The notes below the pieces were generated by a model, which saw only the letters and a program-made list of their open reading frames with translations, did no database searches and was not told where the DNA came from. From Euglena gracilis (taxonomy: Eukaryota > Euglenida > Euglenophyceae > Euglenales): 64,000 nucleotides of DNA. The translations under genes were made by a program, and so were the position numbers. The stretch lies in NCBI GenBank assembly GCA_039621445.1, contig CP154957.1, positions 35,986,696 through 36,050,695 on the forward strand, read 5' to 3'. Within the stretch, counting starts at the first letter, position 1; the number at the start of each line of letters is the position of its first letter. This document shows positions 44,544-61,800 of the stretch, one piece after another.

Positions 44544-47500
44544 GCGCGACACGGCGTTGTGCCCCCACCCGATCGGAGCACCCCTAGCAGAGCTGAAGGC
44601 AACCCCAACGCTGCCTGTGCTTCTGCTGTGTAACCCCCCCAAATAACTTTGCCCCTTCAGAGTTATTGGACCGAATTTTGGCCCCCGCCTCCTGCATATT
44701 TATTTGGGCATTGCCAAAGCCATTGATGGACCAATCGACCATTTTCTCCAAAATGAATTTGTTGTCAATTTTTATTATTATTAATAGTTGTGACATGTAA
44801 TGATTCTATTGCTTGCCTGTGCATAATGGGAATGCAGCTTGTGTGGACGATCTAAAGCTTGTGCCACGTATTTACCCCCCCCCCCATCAGAAACGGTCAT
44901 GCCTGCCAACCTGTCAATATCCTGCACAGGAGACAGTTTCTGGGGAAGGAGGGATTAGGTTTGCTTGGAAGGCAGCTGCTGGTGAGCTTGGAGCCCCCCA
45001 AGTCACACCTTCAACCCTGGCCCACACTCAGGCCGAAACGGTGTCGGTGGCGCTGTTTCTCCGCTGGCTGTGTTGGTCTGTGCTGCTCCCCCGTACCGGG
45101 CAGGAGCCCTTCGCGGCGGTTTCGGACAAGAGACGCGACCTCCGGGGCGACCCTGTGCTCCTGAGCACGGCTGTGTCGTGTCCACGCCGAATCGAGGCAG
45201 AGCGCACTGTCCCCTTTTGCCACTTCATTTGCGACGCCATCGGCCTGTCGACACCCGTTGCTGGTGCTTTGAGGTTTGTAGATGTAACCCCCAAATTGAC
45301 AGGACGGGAACCCTCTCTCACACATGCCAACCAGGGGGGACAAGAAGAGGGTCGGTTGCTTTGGCAACTCAAAAGCTGGATGTTTTCTCTGGCAGTCATG
45401 GGCAGGTCTGCCAGGGAACACACCCTGCCGCCTGTCCCAGAAAAAGGGGGGGCGTGGCACCAACCTGCTCGTGCACTCCAGGCCCCTGGCTTTTTTTTCA
45501 TAGCCTGGGTTGAAGAACCCCCCAAACCCTCTTTTAAACTCTCCCCTGGGGGCCAGGGTTCGACATGGAGAGGGCGTCATGGCTGTGGCCCCCCCGACCT
45601 CAGGGGTCTGGACCACCCCCACCTGCCAAGTGTCCAGACCGACCCTGGGGGGTACCCAGGACCCCCCAAGGGCAAAGTTTTCCTTCCTTCTGGCATTCGG
45701 GTCGATTTTTGGGGCGTTTTTTCTTGACCCTTGCGCTTTGTGCCAGGCCGAAAATGTCAGCCCACTGTGGAGCCCCCTTTGGCAGCTCCACTGTTTAGGT
45801 GTGGGCGGCGTCCCCCCTCCTTGGGGGGGGGGGCGCCGAGGGGGGCAGTCTGGACCCCACCTCACCTGCCCAAACATGGAACCCTTCCGGAGGCAGTTAC
45901 TCAGTGAATGCTCGGCTTGTGCTCACCAGCTTGGCCTCAGTTGGAGTTGGAATTGGCCTCTCTGGAGTTGCCAACTTCTTGAATTTTTTTTTGGCGAGAA
46001 TCGACATCAAATTTTACTGGGTGAAGTTTTTTTGGTGCTGAAATTTTGCAAAAATTTGGTGTACTTTTTTTAATTACATGGGGCATTTTTTTCCAAAAAA
46101 ATACAAAAACTCTTGCCCTGTTCAAATAAAGTGCACAAGGTTACCAACATCATATTGGAACCAACCAGGGAAGATCCCTTCCTCCCTCCTCCATGAAAGT
46201 CGACAGGCAGAGTACACCGTACACAGTGGGGGGATGCCAACTCCCAACAAGTTAGCCCCAGAGGCCTACTTCTACTTCCTGGGTGGGACCAGAGTTGCCC
46301 ACATTTCTTTTTTTTTTGGCCAGGCAATCCAAGGTCCTGCTAGGTCCTTCTGGGTTATCAGACATAGTTCTCATGGTGTTTGTCTGCCAGAGCCCAGGAT
46401 CTCTTGTCTGCGTGGTGGTGTAATCCAAAGCCCGAAAGTGCGCAAAAAGTTGCTGCTTATGCAGCTCTATTTAGCAACTCCCCCTATGTCTAACGGCCAC
46501 CCCCCCCCCCCAGTCAGAGGACACCTTTTCAGAGGTCTGGTCATATTTTGGCGCGGCTCAAAGCGAAGGGCTGAAAGTTTTTCCACCCAAAGTTAAAGTT
46601 GGCCAAACATTTCGGTCACTATCTGGGCAAAAATTTGTCCCAAAACGAAAAGATTTCGCAAAATGCCAAGAGGAAGAACTGACGGTTTTTGGGGTTTTAC
46701 CCCCCCCCCCCCCAATCACGGGCCTTTTTTTGGACCCCCCAAAAAACCCTTGTCCAACGACCGTCCCCCTGGTTGGAGGACACCATTTTGGTCAGAACCG
46801 TGTGTCCAACGAACCCCCCCCCCCCGGTCGGAGGAACGCAGGGGAGGAGGTATTCCCTGCCACATTCACTTTCTTCAAATTGGGCTGTAAACTTTCTACC
46901 TCCCACCCCCCTTGTCCAACGACCGGGCTTGTCTAAATACCCCCCCCCCTGGGTCAGGTGCGATCTTTTTGCATATGAGAGGCTGATTCAACAATTGTGG
47001 GGAGAATTTGTATGATTTAATTTCACTTTTTTGCACAGTTGCGTGTGTCAGAGAGTTTTTTTTTGTAATTTGATGGGATGGTTACCATAAATTGGCTGAA
47101 ATGCCCCAATTCCAAATTACCCAGAATGACTAAAATTGATGTAAGTGTGCGAGATTGTGACAAACGGCAAAAGATTGTTGAAAGTTGGCCAAAAAAAAAT
47201 GGCCAAAACTGGTCGAAAGTGGTCAAAATGGCCAAAAAAATGACCCAAAATGGCCACTTTTGGCTGATTTTGACCATTTTTGGCCATTTGTGTGGCCAAG
47301 AGTAGCCAAAAATGCCAAAAATGGCCAAAACTGCCCAAAGTGGCATTATGCCCCCATCTGTGGCCGATTTTGCTGACCTGGGGTCCCCCCCCTAACTGCC
47401 CCCCCCCCTGGTCGGAGACGAGCATTTTAGCAACCCGGTAGGAGTTGAACATTGGTGGTTGTTGGTGGGGAGAGGTGCATTTGATGGACTCTCCCAATGG

Positions 47501-47548
47501 GTCTTTTCAAATGTTGGTGAACGCTATTGGGTGGTCTGTCCTCTGCAG
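44544..47548. other. Intergenic region with repeats; weak ORF
   Basis: From 44631 a TAAC(7)AAATAACTTTGCCCC end resembles 60417-60480, just after the preceding stop. A 304-codon plus frame (44813-45727) includes a GC-rich part (45020-45240) that could be an exon, but it has no recognisable domain and other frames are equally open, so I do not call it. Repeats: 45560-45870 (copy of 42595-42960) and 46470-46960 (TGTCCAACGACC with C-runs, also at 53750-53960). Positions 47160-47340 are TGGCCAAAA words. Confidence 0.4.
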
Positions 47549-48951
47549 CGGATGATCACCCATCTGCTGCTGGCGTACAAGGATGGCACGCGGCTCTTCA
47601 GCCGTTGCTGGGATCGTGCCGGCGCCTGCCAGTCCAACGTTTTGAAGGGAACCATTTTACCCCCAAAACATCTCCCTCCCTCCCCATTTCCCTCTCCCTC
47701 TCCTCTGTCTCTTGTGACCTGACCAGAAGCTATTCTTGCAGGAATTCCTGTCACCCCCAAACTAACACTTTCTTTGCACAAACACAAAAATAACGACAAT
47801 TTTGCCACCCCGAATTCGATATTTTTGACACCCTGTGTCTATTTTATGGATTCTGCCTCAATGAGTACCAATGAGTACTCCCACCTTTAAAACCCCCAGG
47901 GCGTTCAATTTTGCCGCCCAAATCTTCAAAACCCCCCTCCAATAAAGCCTTCACGAGGGTGCCTTCCAGCAGGGGGGGGGGGAATGCAACTTGCATAATT
48001 TGCATTTTTTTGCATAATCAGGTTTTCCCGAAATTTGCATTTTTTTGCATTTTTTTGCATTTTTTTGCATAAAATATTTTGCCCTGGAAAAATTTTGTAG
48101 TTGGTTGCCGTATGTTTGGATTTTTTTGCATTTTTTTGCATTTTTTACATAAAATATTTTGCCCTTGAAAAAAATTTTGTAGTTGGTGGGCATATGTTTG
48201 TATTTTTTTGCATTTTTTTTGCGTTTTTTTTTGCATAAAATATTTTGCCCTGGAAAATTTTTTTGATTTTAGGCAGCAAAGCTCTGTCATATTCCAGCTT
48301 TTTCTCAAGGTTTTCATGCAAGTTGCATTTTTTTGCATTTTTTTGCATTTTTTTTGCATTTTTTTGCATTTTTTTGACTTGCATAATTTGAAGGGCCAAG
48401 TTGCATTCCCCCCCCCCCTGCTTCCAGGGCGAATCATCTTTGTTTGGCAAAAGATACGACCTTTTTAAAACGAGGAATCCATTGGCAAAAAAGTGCAGAG
48501 ACTCGGAGGCAGGAATGGCATTTGACAACAAGTCTCGTCTGCGTGCGTAGGTCTGTGCATGTGCACGCCGTGCGCGTCCCATGCCCAACGTGCGGCCCCG
48601 GGTGCACTGACCCGACGGTGTGCGTCGTGCGCACATGTGCACACGTGTGCGTCGTGCGTCGGCCTCGACAGTGCCACTGCAGCCCCGGCCCGGGGCCGAT
48701 CTCCACCCCGAGGCCGACTGGGAGCGCACCGTGATCGCCTCCACGAAGCCCCTCTGGCCGGAGGTGTTCCAGAAGGACGATTACCACGTGGCGTACGTGG
48801 GGGACCGCCTCGTGGTGTACACCCTGGTGGACCAGGTGGGTGGGGTCGGCCCCGGCCCCCTGGTAGCGTGTTGCCCCTCCCCCCCAACAGTCCTGTTTGT
48901 CACCCATATGGGAGCCATGAACCAGGAGGAAAGCGGACCTCGATGCGGAGT

Positions 48952-48989
<38 letters not shown>

Positions 48990-49327
48990 GAGGTGGCGCC
49001 GCCAGCCCCCACGTCCCCCCCACAGGTGTTGCTGTTCGCCCTGGGGACGGACATCAGTGAGCTGGGGCTGCAGGTGCCGCCCCCTCTCCCCCAACGTCTG
49101 TCGTGGTCTCCGCCCCCTGCGCTTGTGGAGCGGGTGGGGACCCGTGACGCTCCACGGGGCGGGGCCTACCGCAGGAGTACCTCAAGGTGGTGATCGCGGT
49201 GTTGAAGGAGTTCGAGAAGAAGGGCTCGCTGGCGCCGAAGGTCATCCAGGAGAACTACGCCGCGGTGGTGACGGCCCTCGAGGAGGTGGTCGCCCACGGC
49301 CGGCTCGCCTGGACAGTGATGGACTGA
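47549..49327 (+). CDS. Coatomer zeta-like longin-fold subunit
   Basis: Probable zeta subunit of the COPI coat, which shapes Golgi-derived vesicles; AP sigma-type small chains are the alternative. Exons: 47549-47638 (MITHLLLAYKDGTRLFSRCW, like the first strand and DG-x-R-x-F of zeta), 48683-48835 (from PGADLHPEADWERTV to VVYTLVDQ, like the VVYK segment), 49026-49073 (VLLFALGTDISELGLQ, like the FY-x-x-G-S-x-x-E-N-E-L segment) and 49175-49327 (EYLKVVIAVLKEF, then ALEEVVAHG, like the family's DE-x-V-D-G end). The last three are joined in phase 0 by clean GT-AG introns; stop TGA at 49325-49327. The N-terminus upstream of 47549 is not found. The usual ENEL acidic cluster is diverged. A MITE copy (47969-48421) sits in the first intron seen. 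Confidence 0.6.
47969..48421. mobile_element. GCAGGG(n) MITE, copy 2, in an intron
   Basis: Same inverted ends and T-rich GCATTTTTTT interior as 30705-31155, with few differences. It is flanked by a 5-bp duplication TTCCA (47964-47968 and 48422-48426). It lies in an intron of the zeta-like gene. Confidence 0.85.
48954..48983. repeat. GT repeat in zeta-like intron
   Basis: (GT)n tract in the 48836-49025 intron. Confidence 0.85.
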
Positions 49328-50317
49328 GCCGCCGGCAGGGGCCCCACCTCGGGGCTCTCACTGGCTGGCCGCCCGCCAACCCAACCCACCGGTTGCACTT
49401 GCGGTGGCAGGCGCGCTTCGCTGCCACGGTGGCTCCGCGGCGCTGCCGCTGCCCCAGCGCGGCACTGTTCTCCCGATGAACGCGACAGCCGACGCCTGAC
49501 CTGGCACTGAAGCACGCATGTCCCTGTGGAACCCCTGCTGCTTTTCCAACTCTAACCGGTTCAGTACCAGTACGACCTTTGACCAAATATTTGGGCTGCA
49601 GGTTGCTATGCTTCGGCTCTCTGCATTTTGTCCATTATTTTGAACCAGCATTTTTTGTTTTTTTGTTATTTGAGACAGGTTCCACATGAAGAAGGAGTCG
49701 ACAGCTTTGGTCTGAGCTTCACTTCCTATCGGGCAGTTCCTGATTACCCCCCATTGTTCGGCCCACCTGCCTCCCGGGCATTCAATCACTTGGTCAGTGG
49801 CCGACCCCCCCCCCCCTCCCACATGGGTGGGTGACTGTTTTTTTTTCGGAGTGACTGACTGGTTTTTGGCCCAAACCCCTCCCCCCGCGGGGGGGGGTCA
49901 GCAAAAAACCACTAAAGCCACCGGGTGCCAAGAGCGCCGGAAGAATAGTTTGGCTTTTTTCCATGTTTTTTTGGTCAAATTTCCTTTGGATTCCAGAGTG
50001 GCCGACCCCCCCCCCCCGGGGTAGGGACAATGAGGGAGGGGGATGGTAAATGGAACACTGGAAGGCTGGGTATTTGGTTTCCCTCACTCGTCCAGAATGT
50101 GCCACAAATTTCTCAGAATGCAGTCGGCAGAAGAAGGGATTTAAACGACAAGCAGCTTGCCCTCCTCCCCCGAAAACCGACGACACAACATTAAACCAAC
50201 GTTAAGACGACCCCTCCGGCCCTGGCCAACGGATCCAGATTCCACCCACACACGGTGAGATGACTGGCCTCCCTCCACCCCCCAGCGTGCTGAGAGGTAC
50301 ATGGACACCTGAGGGAC
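49328..50317. other. Intergenic between zeta-like gene and DIM1
   Basis: No gene seen. It contains a C-run repeat at 49800-50040 (TGACTGACTGG, GCCGACC-C-run words). A CTCCACCCCCCAG at 50284 could be the acceptor of a 5'-UTR intron of DIM1. Confidence 0.4.
50301..50312 (+). promoter_or_regulatory. Minimal upstream ORF (Met-Asp-Thr-stop) before DIM1
   Basis: ATG GAC ACC TGA lies 5 bases before the DIM1 start codon and after the plausible UTR acceptor at 50284. If present in the mRNA it would lower initiation at the main ATG. This is only a sequence observation. Confidence 0.35.
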
Positions 50318-54843
<4,526 letters not shown>

Positions 54844-55813
54844 CCTCCCCCGCCCCGCCCCGCCTCCATTTCCCCGCCCCGCCCCGCCCCTCCCGCCCGA
54901 CCTGCCTCTCTGCTCGGGCCACCCACTGGCTGCCCCGTGTCCTCTCCACTGCCCTGCTACCTAACCATTCGGTGTCTGCCTGCGGCCCTGCTCTGGTGAG
55001 CCGGTGCCCCACTGGCAATTGTCATGCCTGCCGGTGTCCCCTCGCCCCCCCCCCCCCCGCCACTGCCGGTTCTGTCTCGCTCAAGTGAGGGGCATCAGAA
55101 CACACTGCAGGGATTGGCCCTGATGCTCAGGCGAGGGGAGTGTGGCCATGCACAGAGTTGGTGCGAAAGCCCACGTTCTCATCAACTCCTCCGCCCGCAA
55201 CTGCTCCTCCTTGCTGCGGAATGAGCTGCATTTTCGTACCTTCTTTCTGCACCGAAAATGGACAACGGAACACCCATTTGAATGCATAAAGGGCAGCCGC
55301 TAAGTATTATTCTCAGATTCACAAAAGCCCCAGCCACCCACCCAGAAGCAATTATGATGTTCGTGCACACTGCGCGTTTATCATGCGTGCCTTTGTCCAT
55401 TGGCCCGTGAAATCATGCAAGCATGAACAGCTTGTCTCGCTGTTCCCTTGTTTTCACAGATCGACTCAGGTGCTCCTCCCATGGTGTCACTTGGGAGGCG
55501 TCTTTGCCTTGTATTTCCCACCCTGCTCACCTTGGGGGCTCTAGGCATGTTGCTGCATTGACATATTTCACCCAGCGCACATGTGTGCAATTGTAAGTTA
55601 TGTTAACTTGTGTGCAGGGAGTACTCGTTTCATGAATGATCGGCCACATATTGATTGATGTGTGCATGTGTGTGCGTGCACGTGCGTGGGGGCGGGTGGG
55701 TGGGTGCGTGAGCGCATGTGTGCGTGTGCATATTTTTGTGTGTACGCCGCGATGATTGTGGAAGGACAGATGGTACTGGACACACGACGCACGTGCCGCG
55801 TTGCCGCCGGCAG
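54844..55813. other. DIM1 3' flank and PSS 5' region
   Basis: The early part is a CCCCGCC-rich 3' flank. No exon for the missing N-terminus of the next gene could be identified; an ATG at 55752 is out of frame with the first exon seen. GT-rich sequence at 55660-55740. Confidence 0.35.
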
Positions 55814-58800
55814 GCTGCGGGCTGACGGCCATCCTGAACGCCATCGATGGCTACTTCTGGCGGTCGTACTGGTTCCTCTTCGCCTCCGCCATCCTGGATG
55901 GCCTCGACGGCCACGCTGCCCGCGCGCTGAAGGTCCCCCTTCCCCTCCTGCAGTGCTGTACCGTGCCGGGCCGGACTGTGGGTGTGGTGAAGGCAGGGTC
56001 CGGGGTTTTCTGCGTGCGGAATGAGGAAAAATGGGTGATTCAAATGGGGAAAGGGTTAGATTTCAACCCAAGTTAATCCTTAAATTAGCCCGATTTGCTG
56101 GCCCGATTTTTTTGGGAATTTCGCTTCATTTGGGTCTGAAACCAAACTTAACTCTAATCCCAAACCTGACCCCTAATCCCTGTGACGTGTGCATGTTGTT
56201 CGTCACGTGTGCCCTAACTGTCAATGATGGACGCAGCGGAGAGCGCGGCTGCTGCTGCTTTGTCGCCCCCTGACAGGCAACCTCTGCCATCGGGGCGGAG
56301 CTGGACTCGCTGTGTGACCTGGTGGACTTCGGGGTGTCCCCGGCGTTCGTCCTGCTGATGTGGGCCCGCCACGCCGGTCAGTCCTCTGCCTCCCCCTTCG
56401 CCCCTTGCCCGGAGCTCATGGATGACTTTCCATCCCAAATCCAGGAAGATGAAAGCCGCAACTCAGCACCACACCAGAAGAGAAATGGTTTGCGATTCGC
56501 TACACACAAGGACAAAAAACCTGCCCTGCCTTGTCCCTCTAGGGTGGATGCAGAATCAGAGCTCATCTCTTGTCCAATGAGGACATGTGCTTTTTTGTTC
56601 GTAATAAGCCACTTGTAAATGTGCCGCTTAGACGTCGTCAGGCTGTGCAGAAACCACCACAACGTATCATTAAAAAAGGTAGTTGTGAGTTTTTTGGGGA
56701 CATGTTTTCCTGTTGCACTTTTTTTTGCTGTTTTTCTTTCTTGCATCTTTTTGTGTTTTTGTCGGCTACTTCTCTTTTCAAAACTCCGTTTGTTTTTTTC
56801 TGCACACCACTCCCTCTAGTATGCCGGCCGAGTGGATGTCCTGAATTTACTATGAAATATTGACCCTTTTGTGATCAACTCCTTCCACAGCAGTTGTTCA
56901 ACTTGCCATTGGCCACCCAAGAGATGGGGATATTGAACAAAATTTCCCATGCAGACCTGACCTACAGTTCAAACGACGGTGTAGATATGTCTAGTTCAGC
57001 CAGCGCCCTGCAACTGTCCGGCCGCTGTGGTGTGGAGGCCATGTGGGGAAATTGCAACCCGGGGACTATTTAGTCGGTCGAAGGCAATCCAAAAGAATAC
57101 TGGCACCCCTGTGCATTGTACCCCTGTCCCCCTGTTCCGGCACACCTCTGCGGGCTGCCCCAGGTCCCCGCCCGGCGGCCTGGTATGAGGAAGACCACGT
57201 GGTGTGGGGCTGCTTCTTGGCGTACGTCAGCGGCTGCGCGTACCGCCTGGCGCGCTTCAACCTCGACGACAAAGTGCCCGTGCTGCACCCACCCCACAGC
57301 ACCACCTTTAAGTCACGTATGCAACCTGATGATCCTTTTTTCCCTGTGTATTTGTGAGTTTTTTGGGGACATGTTTTCCTGTTGCACTTTTTTTTTGCTG
57401 TTTTTCTTTCTTGCATCTTTTTGTGTTTTTGTCGGCTACTTCTCTTTTCAAATCTCCCTTTGTTTTTTTCTGCACACCACTCCCTCTAGTATGCCGGCCG
57501 AGTGGATGTCCTGAATTTACTATGAAATATTGACCCTTTTGTGATCAACTCCTTCCACAGCAGTTGTTCAACTTGCCATTGGCCACCCAAGAGATGGGGA
57601 TATTGGGCAGGCGTCTTATTAACTCGGAAGATCCTGGGGGAAGTAGGGTGAGGGGTGGGTCTGGGGCTGGGCCGGAACCCCATGTGGGTATGGGTTGTGG
57701 CACGAAGGCCGGAAAATTGTTGGGAAATGCCTTCAGACGGCCCGACCTTCAGAATCCCCTGTCCCACGCCGGTCTCACCCGGGGCGGGGGGGGGGGGGGG
57801 CATTCCACCCACCCAGCCTGGCATGGGTCTTGAAAGGGAGCCTTGATGGTGGGCACTGCTTCACTTGTTTTGTCTCCTTTCAGTGGACGGAACGGGGGAG
57901 GCGAAATCCTCGGCGGGTCAACTTCAACGCCGCTGACCGTGCCCCCCCGCTCCATCCCTGTCCCCGTGGTGGTGTTGTGTCCCGCCCCCAATCTGGCATG
58001 GGTCTTGAAAGGGAGCCTTGATGGTGGGCACTGCTGCACGTGTTTGGTCTCCTTGCAGTGGACGGAACGGGGGAGGCGAAATCCTCGGCGGTCAACTTCA
58101 ACGCCGCTGACTTGCCCCCCTCCAGTCCCTGTTCCCCGGTGGTGGTGTGTGGCCCGCCCTTTGCTGTGTCGGTCCAGCTGCGTATCGAGTTGGCTGGCCG
58201 TCTGTCTCAGCGCGTCCGTGACTTTGTACAAAAAGACTGCCTCAGAATGTCCTCCATTGATGGCAACCAAACCCATGCTGCGGGCGCCGATGTCGCGAAG
58301 CAGGGCCGTCCCAGCACATACCGGAAAGTTGTATGTGACAATTCTCCAGCATTACAACGGGATCATCGGTTCCCCTGGCGTCCATTTGCCCTCCCTCAAC
58401 GGACACATGCGCCCACGACACAGCCATGCCATGGATTTCCCAACTGCACCCCCACAGCCCTCCAAGAAGTGGCTGGACCAGTACGTCAACCGCTCCAAGT
58501 TCTTCCAGGGCATCCCCGCCCCCGCTGCCGCGCTGGTCAGCCTCATGCCGATGGTATACTGGCCAGGCCCCGGCGGGCCCCAGCAATGTGTGGCTGGGGA
58601 GGTCAGCAGGGGGTGCAAACGCGATTTTTGTTTTTTGTGGTTTTATCATTATTATTATTTACAAAATTTGTGTGTTTTTCCCGCCTTTTTGGTTTTTTGT
58701 GTTTTTCTTGCAACGTCCATGTTGCATTCCCTCTCACCTTGAGGCGAGACAAACTGCCAACCCCAATGGATGTCTGGGTGCAGTAGGGTCGAGGGCCACG

Positions 58801-61800
58801 GGGGGGGGGGCAGTGGCCTGCGCCGGGCTGCAGTACGCCTCCACGGAGCACGACGCGGTGCCCCTCCGGCCCCGGTCGGTGGTGCCGGTCGTGTACGTCG
58901 TGGTGGCCGCCCTGATGGTGGGCCGGTGTGGGTCGCCAAAAACTCCCCGTTCCCTGCTGCACTGTTGCCATCGAGTGTGGGGAAAGTGCCCAGGGAATGA
59001 AAGCCCCAGGTCATCGTTTTAATCATGATTGTACTCCATCACATTATGATTTTAATGGGCTACAGTTCAGATTGCTAATGAAATGCATTTTGGAACCGGA
59101 AGGGGATTATTTGAACTCTTGTGCCCAAAAGAACTGGCCCTGTTTTAAAAACTCGTCAAAATCACTCCCCCCCCCCAGTAATTGCCAATTTGCATTGTTT
59201 TCTCAAAACATGCGCCAAATATGGATATGTTTTGCTTTGATTTTCTTTTAGAGAATAGGATACGGACAAGCAGAGGGAGTTTATTTGGGGTGGGTGGGGG
59301 AGGAATTTTCTGGTTTTTCGCTGCCTCGGCTGGCGCATCTCATTCCCACCGCCATTCGTTGCCATCGTACACCGCCATCGGGACAACCTCGCTGCTGTCA
59401 CCCCGGTGCTGCTGTCCCCCCATGTTCGGTCCTGACCTTTTCGGCACCTGCATTCTGTCACAGGTTCCGGACGTTCAGCTCCAAGATGCTCATCAAGGGG
59501 CCCGTCCACCCGCAAGACCCGAGGACCAGCCATTTGCGGTCTGTCACTGTAGCTGCAGATGCTGAATTCACACTGTTCCCCGAGGGCGTGACTGGCTGGT
59601 TTTTTCTTTCTTTTGCCTGATTGACTGGTTTCAGGCTCTGAACCAGCCTCTCCCAGGCACAGTGAAATTTCAGATTTTTGACCCAAATGAAGGATCTGAT
59701 AAACCCTTTCACCCTTTTAGTGCTTTTTAATGCCTTTTCTGCTTGAACAACACTTTCCAAGCACTATAATTACCGGTTATGATGACAGTGATTTGCTGTG
59801 CCGAGGTTTCAAGGAATGAAGAAGTGATTCCCCACACACCAAGCATTTGAGATTTCGGATTATATTTGTTTAACCCTGTGTGACCCCCTCCCCCCTGGGC
59901 AGTGGCTTTCTTCAGCAGGAGGGGACCTACTCCCAGGGGGGGTTCCAGCCAGCACCTTTTTCCAGCCAGCAGCTCACAGCCGGGCTGCGGACCCCCCTGG
60001 CTGGGGGGAGTGGTGCAATGAAAGTTGGGCCAGCCCAGCGAACCCGAAAAATTTTGTGTGGGGGCCCAGCCAGCACTTTTTCCAGCTAGCCCTGCAGACC
60101 CCCCCCCCCCGGGTCTTTGAGAAAACCCCTGCCCGGCAGGGGGGGGGAGGTGGGTTCAAAAGTGGGTGGGTGGGTGGGTTTGGGCCACTGGACCCTCTGG
60201 GGTGGTGGGGCGTACCGTTGGTCAGCCCAGACTGGCCGGAGGCTGGGTTGGCCGGAAAAAACTTTCAGGGCTTTGACCAATTTCAGGTGCGTTGGGGCTG
60301 GGTGTGGGTGGGGGCCCCCCCTGGGGGAGGGTTGTGGGTGAGTGGCTTTTTGGAGAAAGTGGGTGGGTGGGCTTTGGCCAAGGGAAAAGTTCCCACCCCC
60401 CTCCCTGGGGCTCACCAACCCCCCCCCCCCCCAATAACTTTGCCCCCCTGCAAAGTCAGTGGACCGATCTTTTTTGCCCCCAGCCCCCTGCAAAGTTATT
60501 TGGGCAGTGCCCAAAATCATTGATGGACTACATTTCCTAAAAGAATTTATTGTCATATGCTGCTCATTAATATTTGTAACATAATTTAATGCTCCTTTTC
60601 ATCAAATAATAGAAATTTATGGCATTTCAGATGATTTTTGTGCTTACCACCTCCTGGTTTCCTAAAAGATACATCGTTTTTCACGTTTTTTTTCCTTGCA
60701 GGGGGGGAGGCAAAGTTATTTGGACCGATCTTTTTTCGGCCTTCCTCCCTGCAAAGTTATTTGGGGGGGTTTACGTGAAACTCTGTGCCGAATCCCCCCA
60801 CCCCCACAGGGGTCAAGGGCCTTGCCATCCTGGGACTGGCTGGCCGGACTTTTCAAATTTTCTGAGGTGTTTGGTCGACGTTTGCATGGTGGGTTAGGGG
60901 CAGCCTTTTTCCTGTGTGAAATGTGGGACCTAGAGCCTGGATTGTAGTTTTTTTTTGTGGGCGATCCCCCCCAGAGGGGGGAAGTGCGTGTGGGGTGCGA
61001 GTGCCTGAATGACTCCAAGCGCAAAATCCAATGTGCGGACACGTTCGTTCCCCAGGCACCAGAGTGTGCCAACCCTGGGGTCCCATCCCCCAGGTCACGC
61101 AACAAGTTCACCCTGGTGCTTAAGGTGGCAGCGGCGGCTGGCTTCCTGTACATCTACACCCACCACCCCTACAAGGTACAACCTCAGACTTCTGCAGTCC
61201 ACTGTTTCACATCAAAATAATTTTTTTTTCATTTTTTTTCAAAATGGATAAGCATGAGGATAGGGATGATCATGTCTAATATTATGGTTGCTCAAATTTT
61301 CATGCATCCCCGCCAAAGCAATTGGCATCCACCTCTGAGTGGTGAAAAGATGATACAGAGCAATTAGCCAATTGCACATGACACAGAGTAACAGTGAATA
61401 GCCGTTTTTGAGTTTATAAGTTTGAGTTCAATGTTGAGTCATAGTCTCCCCAGCTTCTCAGGCTTCCCTTAATTTGGATGACCCCTGGCTGGAGGTGGGG
61501 TTGGGTGGGTGGGTGGGTGGGCCTGGGCCAAGCCTCCCCTCGGGGGGTTGGGAGTGTCTCATGTCAGCTGGTATGCAACAGTGCATGCTCAAGTTGCCTG
61601 TCAACGTGACACCCCAAATGTCATTGAATTCAAGCGCAGTTGGGATCTGGCAACTAGGTCTCCACCAAGGCAAAACAGTTTACGCCGATGGGCCGAGGGT
61701 TTGGCCCAAAATTAATATCCACTTTCAGGATTGCTTCCTCAAAAAAAGGTGACTCAAAAGGGGAACTTTTCTCCCGACAGAAGGCAACCCAAGCTGCACC

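Noticed and set aside
44813-45727. 304-codon ORF after the repeat-protein gene
   Set aside because: Long opposite-strand and other-frame ORFs are equally open, it runs into a C-run repeat, and no domain is visible. A real exon near 45020-45240 remains possible.
57749-58276. 175-codon minus-strand ORF across the tandem duplication in PSS
   Set aside because: It consists of repeated antisense intron sequence and has no motifs.
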